Program-made: the position numbers and the translations under genes | Notes under the pieces: model-generated | The model's input: only the letters and a program-made list of their open reading frames with translations | The model's database searches: none | Told to the model about the DNA's origin: nothing | In this document: in pieces, positions 25,092-32,065 of the stretch | Position numbering within the stretch: the first letter of the stretch is position 1 | Layout of the letters: each line of letters opens with the position of its first letter | Assembly: GCF_021284745.1 (NCBI RefSeq) | Contig: NZ_CP089925.1 | Coordinates: 3,187,133 to 3,251,132, forward strand | Source of the DNA: Lysobacter sp. KIS68-7 | GTDB lineage: Bacteria > Pseudomonadota > Gammaproteobacteria > Xanthomonadales > Xanthomonadaceae | Length of the DNA: 64,000 bases | Direction: 5' to 3'

Positions 25092-25846
25092 CGCCCTCGC
25101 AGCGCGCCGCCGTCGCCAAGGTCCCGGCGATCACGCTCGGCTTCTGGATCACCAAGATCCTGGCCACCACGCTCGGCGAAACCGGCGGCGACGCGGTGAC
25201 GATGTCGATGAACCTCGGCTACTTCGCCGGGACGGCCATCTTCGCAACGCTGTTCACCGCCTGCGTGCTGCTGCAGATCCGCGCGAAGGAATTCCACCCG
25301 CTCGTGTACTGGACCACGATCGTCGCCAGCACCACGGTGGGCACCACGCTCGCCGACCTGGTGGATCGATCGCTCGGCATCGGTTACACCGGCGGCACCA
25401 CGCTGCTGTTGTCGGCGGTCCTGGTCACGCTGTGGCTATGGCGACGCACGCTGGGCACGGTGGCGGTGGACAGCGTCGGCGATCCGAAGTCGGAGTGGTT
25501 CTACTGGACCACGATCACCTTCTCGCAGACGCTCGGCACGGCCTTGGGCGATTGGGTCGCCGACACGGCGGGCCTCGGGTACGTCGGGGGCATCGTCATC
25601 TTCTGCGTGGCGCTGGCGATCGTGGCGTTCCTGCACTTCAGGACGCGCGTGTCGAATGTCGCGCTGTTCTGGGCCGCTTTCATCCTCACGCGTCCGCTCG
25701 GCGCGGTGGTCGGCGATTTCCTCGACAAGCCCATCGCCAAGGGCGGGCTGAACATGAGCCGCTTTGCGGCTTCGGCCTGGCTCGGTGCCGCGATCCTGGC
25801 GTGCGTGCTGTTCCTGCCGCAGCGCGCGGCCAAGCGACCGCACTGA
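25088..25846 (+). CDS. COG4705-type repeat membrane protein
   Basis: 252 residues with eight hydrophobic helices in four repeats, each bearing a T-L-G-(E/D/T) turn: 'TTLGETGGDAVTMSMNLGY', 'TTVGTTLADLVDRSLGIGY', 'TLGTALGDWVADTAGLGY', 'PLGAVVGDFLDKPIAKGG'. This is the pattern of COG4705 membrane proteins, for which a metal-export role has been proposed but which I cannot confirm. It is the third gene of the LTA-synthase/PAP2 operon. Confidence 0.82.
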   Translation: MTPSQRAAVAKVPAITLGFWITKILATTLGETGGDAVTMSMNLGYFAGTAIFATLFTACVLLQIRAKEFHPLVYWTTIVASTTVGTTLADLVDRSLGIGYTGGTTLLLSAVLVTLWLWRRTLGTVAVDSVGDPKSEWFYWTTITFSQTLGTALGDWVADTAGLGYVGGIVIFCVALAIVAFLHFRTRVSNVALFWAAFILTRPLGAVVGDFLDKPIAKGGLNMSRFAASAWLGAAILACVLFLPQRAAKRPH

Positions 25847-25849
25847 CGA

Positions 25850-26092
25850 TCAGCGCTGGCGCATGCGCAGGACGAACAGGGCAAGCAGCGACGACAACAG
25901 GCCGAACAGGGGCGCGAACAACATCGCGTAACCGGCGAACAACAACGCCCCGCCCTCGCATGCCGTGCCAGGCAGCGGACTGCATCCCATGATGAACATG
26001 GCCCACGCATACGCGGCGACGACGCCACCGAGCGCGCCGGGAATGAAGGCCAACACGCCGACGATGACGCGTTTTCGGGTGTCCGGCTGCAT
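25850..26092 (-). CDS. small two- or three-helix membrane protein
   Basis: 80 residues from the ATG at 26092. It begins with a basic N-terminus ('MQPDTRKRVIVGVLAF'), has helices at about 8-33 and 45-75, and two Cys ('MGCSPLPGTACEGG') in the loop that could form a disulfide. The open frame continues upstream but overlaps the divergent VOC gene. It ends three bases from the COG4705 stop. No family is recognised. Confidence 0.6.
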   Translation of the reverse strand: MQPDTRKRVIVGVLAFIPGALGGVVAAYAWAMFIMGCSPLPGTACEGGALLFAGYAMLFAPLFGLLSSLLALFVLRMRQR

Positions 26093-26161
26093 GTTCGCCT
26101 GGGGGGTGAGGGGGGCGTAGAGTGCATGGCGCCCCGCATTCGCGCAATTGGAATCCGTCGC

Positions 26162-26530
26162 ATGCGCCCTGCTCCCGCCGCCGTGGTCTTCGTCGCAGAC
26201 GTACCGCGCATGGCGCGCTTCCATCGCGAACTGTTCTCGATGCAGGTGTTGCATGACGCACCGGACCACGTGGTCCTCGAGCGCGACGGACTGCAACTGA
26301 CGATCCACGCCCTGCGCGGCGAACCCGCGTCGGACGGCGCACCACGATTCGATACCTGCGTGAAGCTGTGCTTCCCGGTCGACGCGATCGCCGACATCCG
26401 CGCGCGCGCACCGGCGCTCGGCGGCGAGCTCTGGGCTGCGGAAAAGGAATGGGAAGCGCGCGGCTTCCGCGCCTGCGATGGACGCGATCCGGAAGGCAAC
26501 ATCTTCCAGGTGAGGGAATCCGCCGCCTGA
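26162..26530 (+). CDS. VOC-superfamily (glyoxalase-like) protein
   Basis: 122 residues from the ATG at 26162; a start at 26126 is also open. The two beta-alpha-beta3 units of a VOC protein are visible: 'AVVFVADVPRMARFHRELFS' with 'HVVLERDGLQLTIHAL', then 'CVKLCFPVDAIADIRARA' with 'GFRACDGRDPEGNIFQVRE'. The terminal Glu in 'N-I-F-Q-V-R-E' and the first His-region match metal-ligand positions. The substrate is unknown. Confidence 0.85.
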   Translation: MRPAPAAVVFVADVPRMARFHRELFSMQVLHDAPDHVVLERDGLQLTIHALRGEPASDGAPRFDTCVKLCFPVDAIADIRARAPALGGELWAAEKEWEARGFRACDGRDPEGNIFQVRESAA

Positions 26531-26563
26531 CCAGTCTTCGCGCCGCGTTACGTGTGAAGTGAC

Positions 26564-26950
26564 ATGGACGATGGAATGCACTGGCTCGACGCGCATCGCA
26601 TCGCGGTGCTGCAGGTGGCGGGCCCGCAGGTGTTGCAAGCGTCGGTGGCGCGCGTTGCGACCGCGATCGACGGGGCCGCGGGCGACGGTGCCAAGGCCAT
26701 GGTGGTCGATCTTCGCGATATCGAGGGCATCGACCCGCCGGACCTCGGCGCGCGCCATGCCATCGTGCGCCAATGGGCCGAGGCGGCCAGGAGCCGGGTG
26801 CGGCTGGGCCTGGTGGTTCGACCGGAGTTCATCGATCCCGACAAGTTTTCCGTCGTGGCCGCCGCCAATTTCGGCCTGGTCATGGACGTGTTCGAGACCC
26901 GGGCCGAAGCGCTGGACTGGCTGCGGAGGGAGATTCCCCCGCCGGCGTGA
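26564..26950 (+). CDS. STAS-like protein
   Basis: 128 residues with the alternating strand/helix pattern of SpoIIAA/STAS-like domains: 'HRIAVLQVAGPQVLQASVARV', 'KAMVVDLRDIEGIDPPDLGARHAI', 'RVRLGLVVRPEFIDPDKFSVV' and a C-terminal 'FETRAEALDWLRR'. It resembles the protein at 19.6 kb in fold only. It precedes the ECF sigma gene by 57 bases, so a regulatory role near the sigma factor is possible (inference). Confidence 0.55.
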   Translation: MDDGMHWLDAHRIAVLQVAGPQVLQASVARVATAIDGAAGDGAKAMVVDLRDIEGIDPPDLGARHAIVRQWAEAARSRVRLGLVVRPEFIDPDKFSVVAAANFGLVMDVFETRAEALDWLRREIPPPA

Positions 26951-27007
26951 TATTTGGCGGCCCCATGCGTATCACCCGGCAAGCCCCGCCGCGAGCCTCG
27001 TGACCCC

Positions 27008-27535
27008 GTGACAGCGACCGTGACCCCCACAGCCGACGTGACCGCCCAGCCCGCCGACGTCATGACCCTGCTCGCGGCCCACCGCGGCATCGTGCTCAAG
27101 ATCGCCGCGAGCTATGCGCGATCGGCCGAAGACCGCGCCGACCTGGCGCAGGACATCGCGATGCAGGTGTGGCAGGCGCGGGGCTCTTACGATTCCGCGC
27201 GGACGTTTTCGACGTGGCTGTATCGCGTCGCGCTCAACGTCGCGATCTCGCACCAGCGCCGCGAACGCCATCGCCGCCACGCACCGCTCGACGACGCGCA
27301 CGACACGCTGGTCGGCGCGCAGGACGTCGACGCCGAAGCGCGCGAGCAACTCGAACACCTGCAACGCGCGATGCAGGCGCTGAGCCCGATCGACCGCGCC
27401 CTGCTCGTCCTGCACCTGGACGGTTGCAGCCATCGCGAAAGCGCGGACGTGCTCGGCACGACCGAAGGCAACGTCGCCACGCGCCTGAACCGCATCAAGA
27501 CCCAACTCCGCCGCCAGGTCGGCGCGGACGCATGA
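27008..27535 (+). CDS. ECF-type RNA polymerase sigma factor
   Basis: 175 residues from GTG 27008; TTG 26954 and ATG 27062 are alternatives. Region 2 is seen in 'EDRADLAQDIAMQVWQARG' and 'FSTWLYRVALNVAISHQRR', region 4 in 'LSPIDRALLVLHLDGCSHRE' and 'VLGTTEGNVATRLNRIKTQL'. This domain pair without regions 1 and 3 defines an ECF factor. It overlaps the next gene by four bases, and that membrane protein is probably its co-regulated partner. Confidence 0.92.
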   Translation: MTATVTPTADVTAQPADVMTLLAAHRGIVLKIAASYARSAEDRADLAQDIAMQVWQARGSYDSARTFSTWLYRVALNVAISHQRRERHRRHAPLDDAHDTLVGAQDVDAEAREQLEHLQRAMQALSPIDRALLVLHLDGCSHRESADVLGTTEGNVATRLNRIKTQLRRQVGADA

Positions 27536-28176
27536 CGGAGCACACCATGGAACTGCACGAACTCGAATCCGCGTGGAAGACCCTGGACCAGCGCGTGGCG
27601 CGACAGGACGAAGATCTCGCGCGCCTGCGCGTCGAAACGCGCGGCTTGCGTTCCCGTTGGCGCCTGCACCTGGCCACGCTCGGCCAGGTGGTGCAGATCG
27701 GCATCGGCCTGCTGTTCGCGGTATGGGGCGGCGGGTATTGGTTCGATCATCTCGGCACGCCGCACCTGGTCGCCTATGGCCTGGGCGTGCACCTGTACGG
27801 CATCGCGCTGCTTGGTGCGGCGATCTCGCTGATCGTGCGCCTGGCGCGCGTCGACTACGCCGCGCCGGTCGCCGACGTGCAGCAGGCGCTACTCGACCTG
27901 CGACGCACGCGCATCGTCACCGAACGCATCCTGTGGCTGATGGGCGCGGTCGCGTGGGTGCCCTTGCTGATGATGGCGCTGTCTGCGATTGGCTTCGATG
28001 TGTGGCTGCGCAGCCCGGCGTGGGTGTGGATGAACCTCGGTGTCGGCGTGGTCCTCGCGCTCGTCGCAGCGTTGGCGATGACGCTGAAGCCGGCGTGGTT
28101 CGCGCGCATGTCGATGGACGGCGCGCTGCGGGACGTGGAGCGGCAGTTGGAGGAGATTCGGGAATTGCGTGCGTGA
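27532..28176 (+). CDS. membrane protein coupled to ECF sigma factor
   Basis: 214 residues: a cytoplasmic N-terminal helix ('ELESAWKTLDQRVARQDEDLARLRVE') followed by four membrane helices in two pairs and a C-terminal amphipathic helix ('VERQLEEIRELRA'). The coupling (ATGA) with the sigma gene and the placement of anti-sigma factors in such operons suggest it binds or controls the sigma factor. It lacks a zinc-binding anti-sigma (H-x3-C-x2-C) motif. Confidence 0.72.
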   Translation: MTEHTMELHELESAWKTLDQRVARQDEDLARLRVETRGLRSRWRLHLATLGQVVQIGIGLLFAVWGGGYWFDHLGTPHLVAYGLGVHLYGIALLGAAISLIVRLARVDYAAPVADVQQALLDLRRTRIVTERILWLMGAVAWVPLLMMALSAIGFDVWLRSPAWVWMNLGVGVVLALVAALAMTLKPAWFARMSMDGALRDVERQLEEIRELRA

Positions 28177-28185
28177 TGTACGCCC

Positions 28186-29874
28186 CTAGGGAATCTCGTC
28201 GTCCCGGATGAAGCCATTGGCGAAGTCCCCCACGACCACGGCGCCCATGCAATTCCGCAATTGAACCCCGAGCCATTCGCCGGAGAGGGACTCGGGAATC
28301 GTGTCGCCGATGACGTCCACGGCAAGGGTGGCCTCGACCGCTCCCGCTGGAATGGTGACGCGGGCATCGGCCTTCGGCACGAAATCCGTGCCCGCAGTTG
28401 CGTTGCCGCCTCCCAGCGGCGGGGCGATGGGCACGTTGCGTGCTGCGGTCGTCGAGGCGAGGCAGGTTGCCGCCGTCGCCTGCGGTCGCGACAGGTCCAG
28501 CGTGAAGTTCAATGGATGCACGCCGCTGTTGCCTTCCCACGTGGCAGCGCCCGTGATCCACAGCGTGTTCGCGTCGTCGTTGAGGATGATCACTTCCCCC
28601 AGGTTGCCGAACACCATCCCGTCGTCCGTACCGTACGAGGCGAGCACGATGCGCTCGTTCGCCTCCGCCTCGGCGTCGCCCACCACGGTGACGGTCACGT
28701 CGAGCGTCGTCTCGCCCGGCGCGATCGTGAGTGCGCTTTCCGACGGCGCAAGGAAATCGACGCCTGGGGTCGCCAGGGTCGCATCGGGCTCGCCTTCAAC
28801 GAAGACGGTGAAATGCACCGGGCGGTCCGCCGGATGCGACGCGTGGACGCGGAAGGTGAACGATTGCGTGCCGCTGTTGCCCTCCATGATCGACGCTGGC
28901 ACGCGGTACTCGAGGACCGGCATCGTCGGCTGTGCATCGAAGGGTTCGATGCTCCAGTCCATGTTCGACGCCGATGCGCGGCGCAGGCCGGTGGATGCGT
29001 TGCCGGAACGCCACACGACGTTCCTGCCGTCGTAGTAATTGCGCCAGAACAGATCGCTGCGCCCGTCCCCATCGAAGTCGCCGACGGCCGCCACCTGCCA
29101 GTCGGTCGAGGCCTCCGCCAGTCGTGTCCACGTGGTGGAGCGCCCGGAGCGCCATACAAGGTCGACGCCGTAGGCATTGCGCCAGAGCAGGTCCGCGTGG
29201 CCGTCGCCATCGAAATCGCCGACGCCCACCACTTGCCACGAGGCGCCATCGATCGGAACTGTCTTCAGTGCCTCCGCGTACGCCCACTCGCCGGACGGCC
29301 ACAGGACGTTCGCCCCCGTGTCGCGGTTCCGCCACACCAGGTCGTCGGCGCCATTGCCGTCGAAGTCGCCGATGCCCGCAAGCTCCATCGCGGGCGATAC
29401 CGTGGCGACCGCATGCTGCGCGCCGGAACTGGCGGAACGCCAATACACGCTCCTTCCCGTGCGCGCGTTGTGCCACAGCACATCGGAATGTCCGTCCCCA
29501 TTGAAGTCGCCCACGCCAGCGACCCGCCAATCCAGGTCCGCGACGGTTGCGACGGGTTGCTGCGTCGTTGGATTGCCCGATCGCCAGATCGTGTTCGCGC
29601 CATTCGCGCGATTGCGCCACAGAAGATCCGCATGGCCATCGCCATCGAAGTCGCCGACGCCGGCGACGGTCCAGCGCCCGTTCGCGACACCTGGCATCGC
29701 GGCCTGCGCAGCCGAGTTGCCCGAGGGCCACAGTGCATTCGCCCCCGTGCGTGTGTTGCGCCAGAACACGTCGTCGCGTCCGTCGCCGTCGAAGTCATGC
29801 GTCGTCGCAAACGCATGCGACACCGGGATCGCAAGCAGGAACCACGCGCATGCACATGCGGGTCCGCGATTCAT
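28186..29874 (-). CDS. secreted FG-GAP/VCBS-repeat protein with Calx-beta domains
   Basis: 562 residues from the ATG at 29874 (a GTG three codons earlier is possible). A signal peptide ends near 'IPVSHAFA'. Six repeats of about 48 residues follow, each with a Ca-binding 'DFDGDGxxDxxWRN' core (for example 'GVGDFDGDGHADLLWRN'). Two Calx-beta-like domains then start at about 285 ('SIMEGNSGTQSFTFRVH') and about 400 ('ATWEGNSGVHPLNFTLD'). This looks like an extracellular calcium-stabilised adhesion or binding protein. No catalytic motif was seen. Confidence 0.88.
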   Translation of the reverse strand: MNRGPACACAWFLLAIPVSHAFATTHDFDGDGRDDVFWRNTRTGANALWPSGNSAAQAAMPGVANGRWTVAGVGDFDGDGHADLLWRNRANGANTIWRSGNPTTQQPVATVADLDWRVAGVGDFNGDGHSDVLWHNARTGRSVYWRSASSGAQHAVATVSPAMELAGIGDFDGNGADDLVWRNRDTGANVLWPSGEWAYAEALKTVPIDGASWQVVGVGDFDGDGHADLLWRNAYGVDLVWRSGRSTTWTRLAEASTDWQVAAVGDFDGDGRSDLFWRNYYDGRNVVWRSGNASTGLRRASASNMDWSIEPFDAQPTMPVLEYRVPASIMEGNSGTQSFTFRVHASHPADRPVHFTVFVEGEPDATLATPGVDFLAPSESALTIAPGETTLDVTVTVVGDAEAEANERIVLASYGTDDGMVFGNLGEVIILNDDANTLWITGAATWEGNSGVHPLNFTLDLSRPQATAATCLASTTAARNVPIAPPLGGGNATAGTDFVPKADARVTIPAGAVEATLAVDVIGDTIPESLSGEWLGVQLRNCMGAVVVGDFANGFIRDDEIP

Positions 29875-29954
29875 GCGGCGCACGGTGCAACCGGGCGTGA
29901 GCGGTCGTCAACGCCGCATCGGGGGAAGCACCCAAGCAGGGGATTGCAGAGCCG

Positions 29955-30377
29955 CTACACGGCCCGACGCGACGCCACCCACCGCTGCAACAACGCCCCC
30001 GCCAACATCGCGGGCAGGAACCACCACGCCGTCGGAATGCCGCCGGCGACGCCGACGAGCAAGGGACCGGGGCAATAGCCGGACAGTCCCCAGCCCACGC
30101 CGAACAACGCGGCACCGAGCACGAGGCGCTTGTCGATGACCGTTGCGGTCGGGAGGTGGAAGTCGCCGTCGAACAAGGGACGATCGCGGCGCAGCACGAA
30201 GCGGAACGCGATCAGCGTGGTGGCCATCACACCGATCATCACGAACAGCAGGGCCGGATTGAAGTCGCCGGTGACGTCGAGGAATCCGAGCACGACGTTC
30301 GGATCGCTCATGCCGCCGAGCACCAGGCCGATGCCGAACACCGCGCCTGCGAGGAAGGCGGCGAGGATCCGCTTCAT
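29955..30377 (-). CDS. YeeE/YedE-family protein, C-terminal-half type
   Basis: 140 residues with three or four helices. 'RILAAFLAGAVFGIGLVLGGMSDP' and 'GWGLSGYCPGPLLVGVAGG' carry the conserved G-x-C-P/G-P signature of the second half of YeeE/YedE sulfur-compound transporters (thiosulfate uptake). It overlaps the first-half gene by four bases, so the two chains together make one pseudo-two-fold transporter. Confidence 0.88.
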   Translation of the reverse strand: MKRILAAFLAGAVFGIGLVLGGMSDPNVVLGFLDVTGDFNPALLFVMIGVMATTLIAFRFVLRRDRPLFDGDFHLPTATVIDKRLVLGAALFGVGWGLSGYCPGPLLVGVAGGIPTAWWFLPAMLAGALLQRWVASRRAV

Positions 30378-30796
30378 GGCGAAGCCCCGATGACATGACG
30401 CACGACGAACACCGTCGCGATCGCCACACCGCAGAACACGATCACCGCGACGAGCGAACGCTTCGACAAGCGCCCGATGCCGCACACGCCGTGCCCGCTC
30501 GTGCAACCGCCCCCCATCGTGGTCCCGTAGCCGACGAGCAAGCCCGCGCCGATGAGCACGGGCAAGGACGCGGGGGAAACACCGCGCTGCCCGACGACAT
30601 GCATCGCGATGCCCCCTGCGCTCATCAAGCCCGCGATGAACGCTGCGCGCCATCCCCATTCCGCGGCGCTCGTGCGCTTCACCAATCCGTCGACGATGCC
30701 GCTGATGCCGGCGATGCGTCCGTTCGACCACAACAGCCACGTCGATGCGAGGCCGATCAGGATGCCGCCGAACAATGCCGAGAGCCATGGATGCAT
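30374..30796 (-). CDS. YeeE/YedE-family protein, N-terminal-half type
   Basis: 140 residues with about four helices. 'GLLVGYGTTMGGGCTSGHGVCGIGRLS' contains the GGGCTSGHGVCG signature with Cys residues that handle thiosulfate-like sulfur in YeeE homologues. It overlaps the second-half gene (ATGA). The pair is common in proteobacteria, where the single-chain E. coli form is split. Confidence 0.9.
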   Translation of the reverse strand: MHPWLSALFGGILIGLASTWLLWSNGRIAGISGIVDGLVKRTSAAEWGWRAAFIAGLMSAGGIAMHVVGQRGVSPASLPVLIGAGLLVGYGTTMGGGCTSGHGVCGIGRLSKRSLVAVIVFCGVAIATVFVVRHVIGASP

Positions 30797-30839
30797 GCGC
30801 GCACTCTACGGCGCGAAACGCCGCGCGCACAGTGCAAAG

Positions 30840-30870
30840 CCCTCCCCCACATCGCGGGGGAGGGTTTTTT
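30840..30870. terminator. bidirectional-type intrinsic terminator
   Basis: A perfect 9-bp stem (CCCTCCCCC / GGGGGAGGG, loop of seven) is followed by six T on the plus strand. The lipoprotein gene at 30874 ends immediately beside it on the minus strand, where the hairpin is followed by only CTTT. It probably ends that gene and insulates the YeeE promoter region. Confidence 0.7.
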
Positions 30871-30873
30871 CGA

Positions 30874-31527
30874 TCACTTCTTCTTCGCTTTCGCCTCGAC
30901 CTTCTCCAGCGAAAGCACGACCGACTCGGCCGCCGTGACGACCACGGTGTCGCCCACCTTCGCCTTGTCGAGCAGCGTGGGGTCCTGCACTTCCACCGTG
31001 ACGGTGTTGCCGTTCGGGCCCTTCAGCGTCGCCGTGTTCGCTGTCCTGTCGATCGCCTCGATGGTGGCGACGATGCGGAACATGCGCGCGCCGCCGGCCG
31101 CGGGCGCTTCGTTGGCGTCGGCCTTGCCGCCGCCTTCGACGGCGACGAAGGGGTCCGCCTTTTCTTCTTCGGTCGGCGCGCGCAGTTCGGCGGTCATGCT
31201 GACCGTGTAACGCGCGCGCACGTGGTCCCCGACCGCAACTTCGTTCAGGCGCGTCATGTCGTCTGGCACCTTCACGGTGCTGGTTTCGCCCTTCTCGTTC
31301 TTGAGCGTCACCTCGCGCGTGGCCATGTCGATGGCGGTGACGGTGGCGACCGATTCGATGGTCTGCTCCACCGTCTTGGCAGGCGCGGTGGTCTGCGCTT
31401 GTGGCTGCGCCAGCGGTTGTGCTTCTGGTTGCGCCTGCGGCGCGGCGGGCGGTTGCGCGTCCGAGTGCGTCGCGCAGCCGGCGAGGCAGGCGGCAAACAG
31501 CATGGACCGGAGGATCCTGGCAGACAT
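30874..31527 (-). CDS. lipoprotein with two OB/KOW-like beta repeats
   Basis: 217 residues. Signal peptide with lipobox 'CLAGC' (Cys18), then a Pro/Gln/Ala linker, and two similar beta segments: 'VATVTAIDMATREVTLKNEKGET...VAVGDHVRARYTVSM' and 'VATIEAIDRTANTATLKGPNGNT...AKVGDTVVVTAAESV'. Repeats of this sort occur in small envelope lipoproteins of unknown function. The tail is strongly basic ('KVEAKAKKK'). Confidence 0.78.
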   Translation of the reverse strand: MSARILRSMLFAACLAGCATHSDAQPPAAPQAQPEAQPLAQPQAQTTAPAKTVEQTIESVATVTAIDMATREVTLKNEKGETSTVKVPDDMTRLNEVAVGDHVRARYTVSMTAELRAPTEEEKADPFVAVEGGGKADANEAPAAGGARMFRIVATIEAIDRTANTATLKGPNGNTVTVEVQDPTLLDKAKVGDTVVVTAAESVVLSLEKVEAKAKKK

Positions 31528-31585
31528 GGCGCGACGCTCCCTGTGGTGAACAGGGCGCCAGTCTGCGCAGCCCCGCGCGGGGCGA

Positions 31586-31861
31586 CTATTGCCCCGAAGG
31601 GAAACGCGTCAGGGTCGCGTGGGGAATCTTGCCGCTGGCCAGCAGCAGGATCGCCTTCTCCAGCGGCAGGAACACGAACAGGCTGTGGTCGACGCCATCC
31701 AGGATGTGTCGCCAGTCACCGGGGCCGGGCTCGGGGATCTCGACTGTTCCGCACAGGCGCGACTCGGGCATCTGGCTGTCCATTTCCCGTGGCGGGAGGC
31801 AGCACGCAGGCAGGAACGCCACGGTCCCGCCCTGCGCATACACCGACAGCTTCATTTCCAT
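31586..31861 (-). CDS. small protein, 91 aa, unknown function
   Basis: 91 residues starting 'MEMKLSVYAQGGTVAFLPAC' and ending 'LASGKIPHATLTRFPSGQ'. GGGGAGA directly before the ATG makes translation likely. It is a mixed alpha-beta protein with two adjacent Cys ('LPACCLPP'). The open frame extends far upstream, but codon choice and the ribosome binding site favour this start. No family is recognised. Confidence 0.5.
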   Translation of the reverse strand: MEMKLSVYAQGGTVAFLPACCLPPREMDSQMPESRLCGTVEIPEPGPGDWRHILDGVDHSLFVFLPLEKAILLLASGKIPHATLTRFPSGQ

Positions 31862-32065
31862 TCTCCCCAGGGCCGCATCCCACAACGCGTCCCCGAATCG
31901 TTGCAACCACGCTCCCGTGGCCTGAAAGGCAGAGCTTGCGCGCTCTGTATTACCGTCAACGCATTGGAGGGGCGTTCCGGTCCATTTCGTTCGACCGTTC
32001 ATCCGACCCTCACAAATATGACCTCCTGACCCGGCTTGACGGCCGCCGGCGCTACCATTCGCGGC

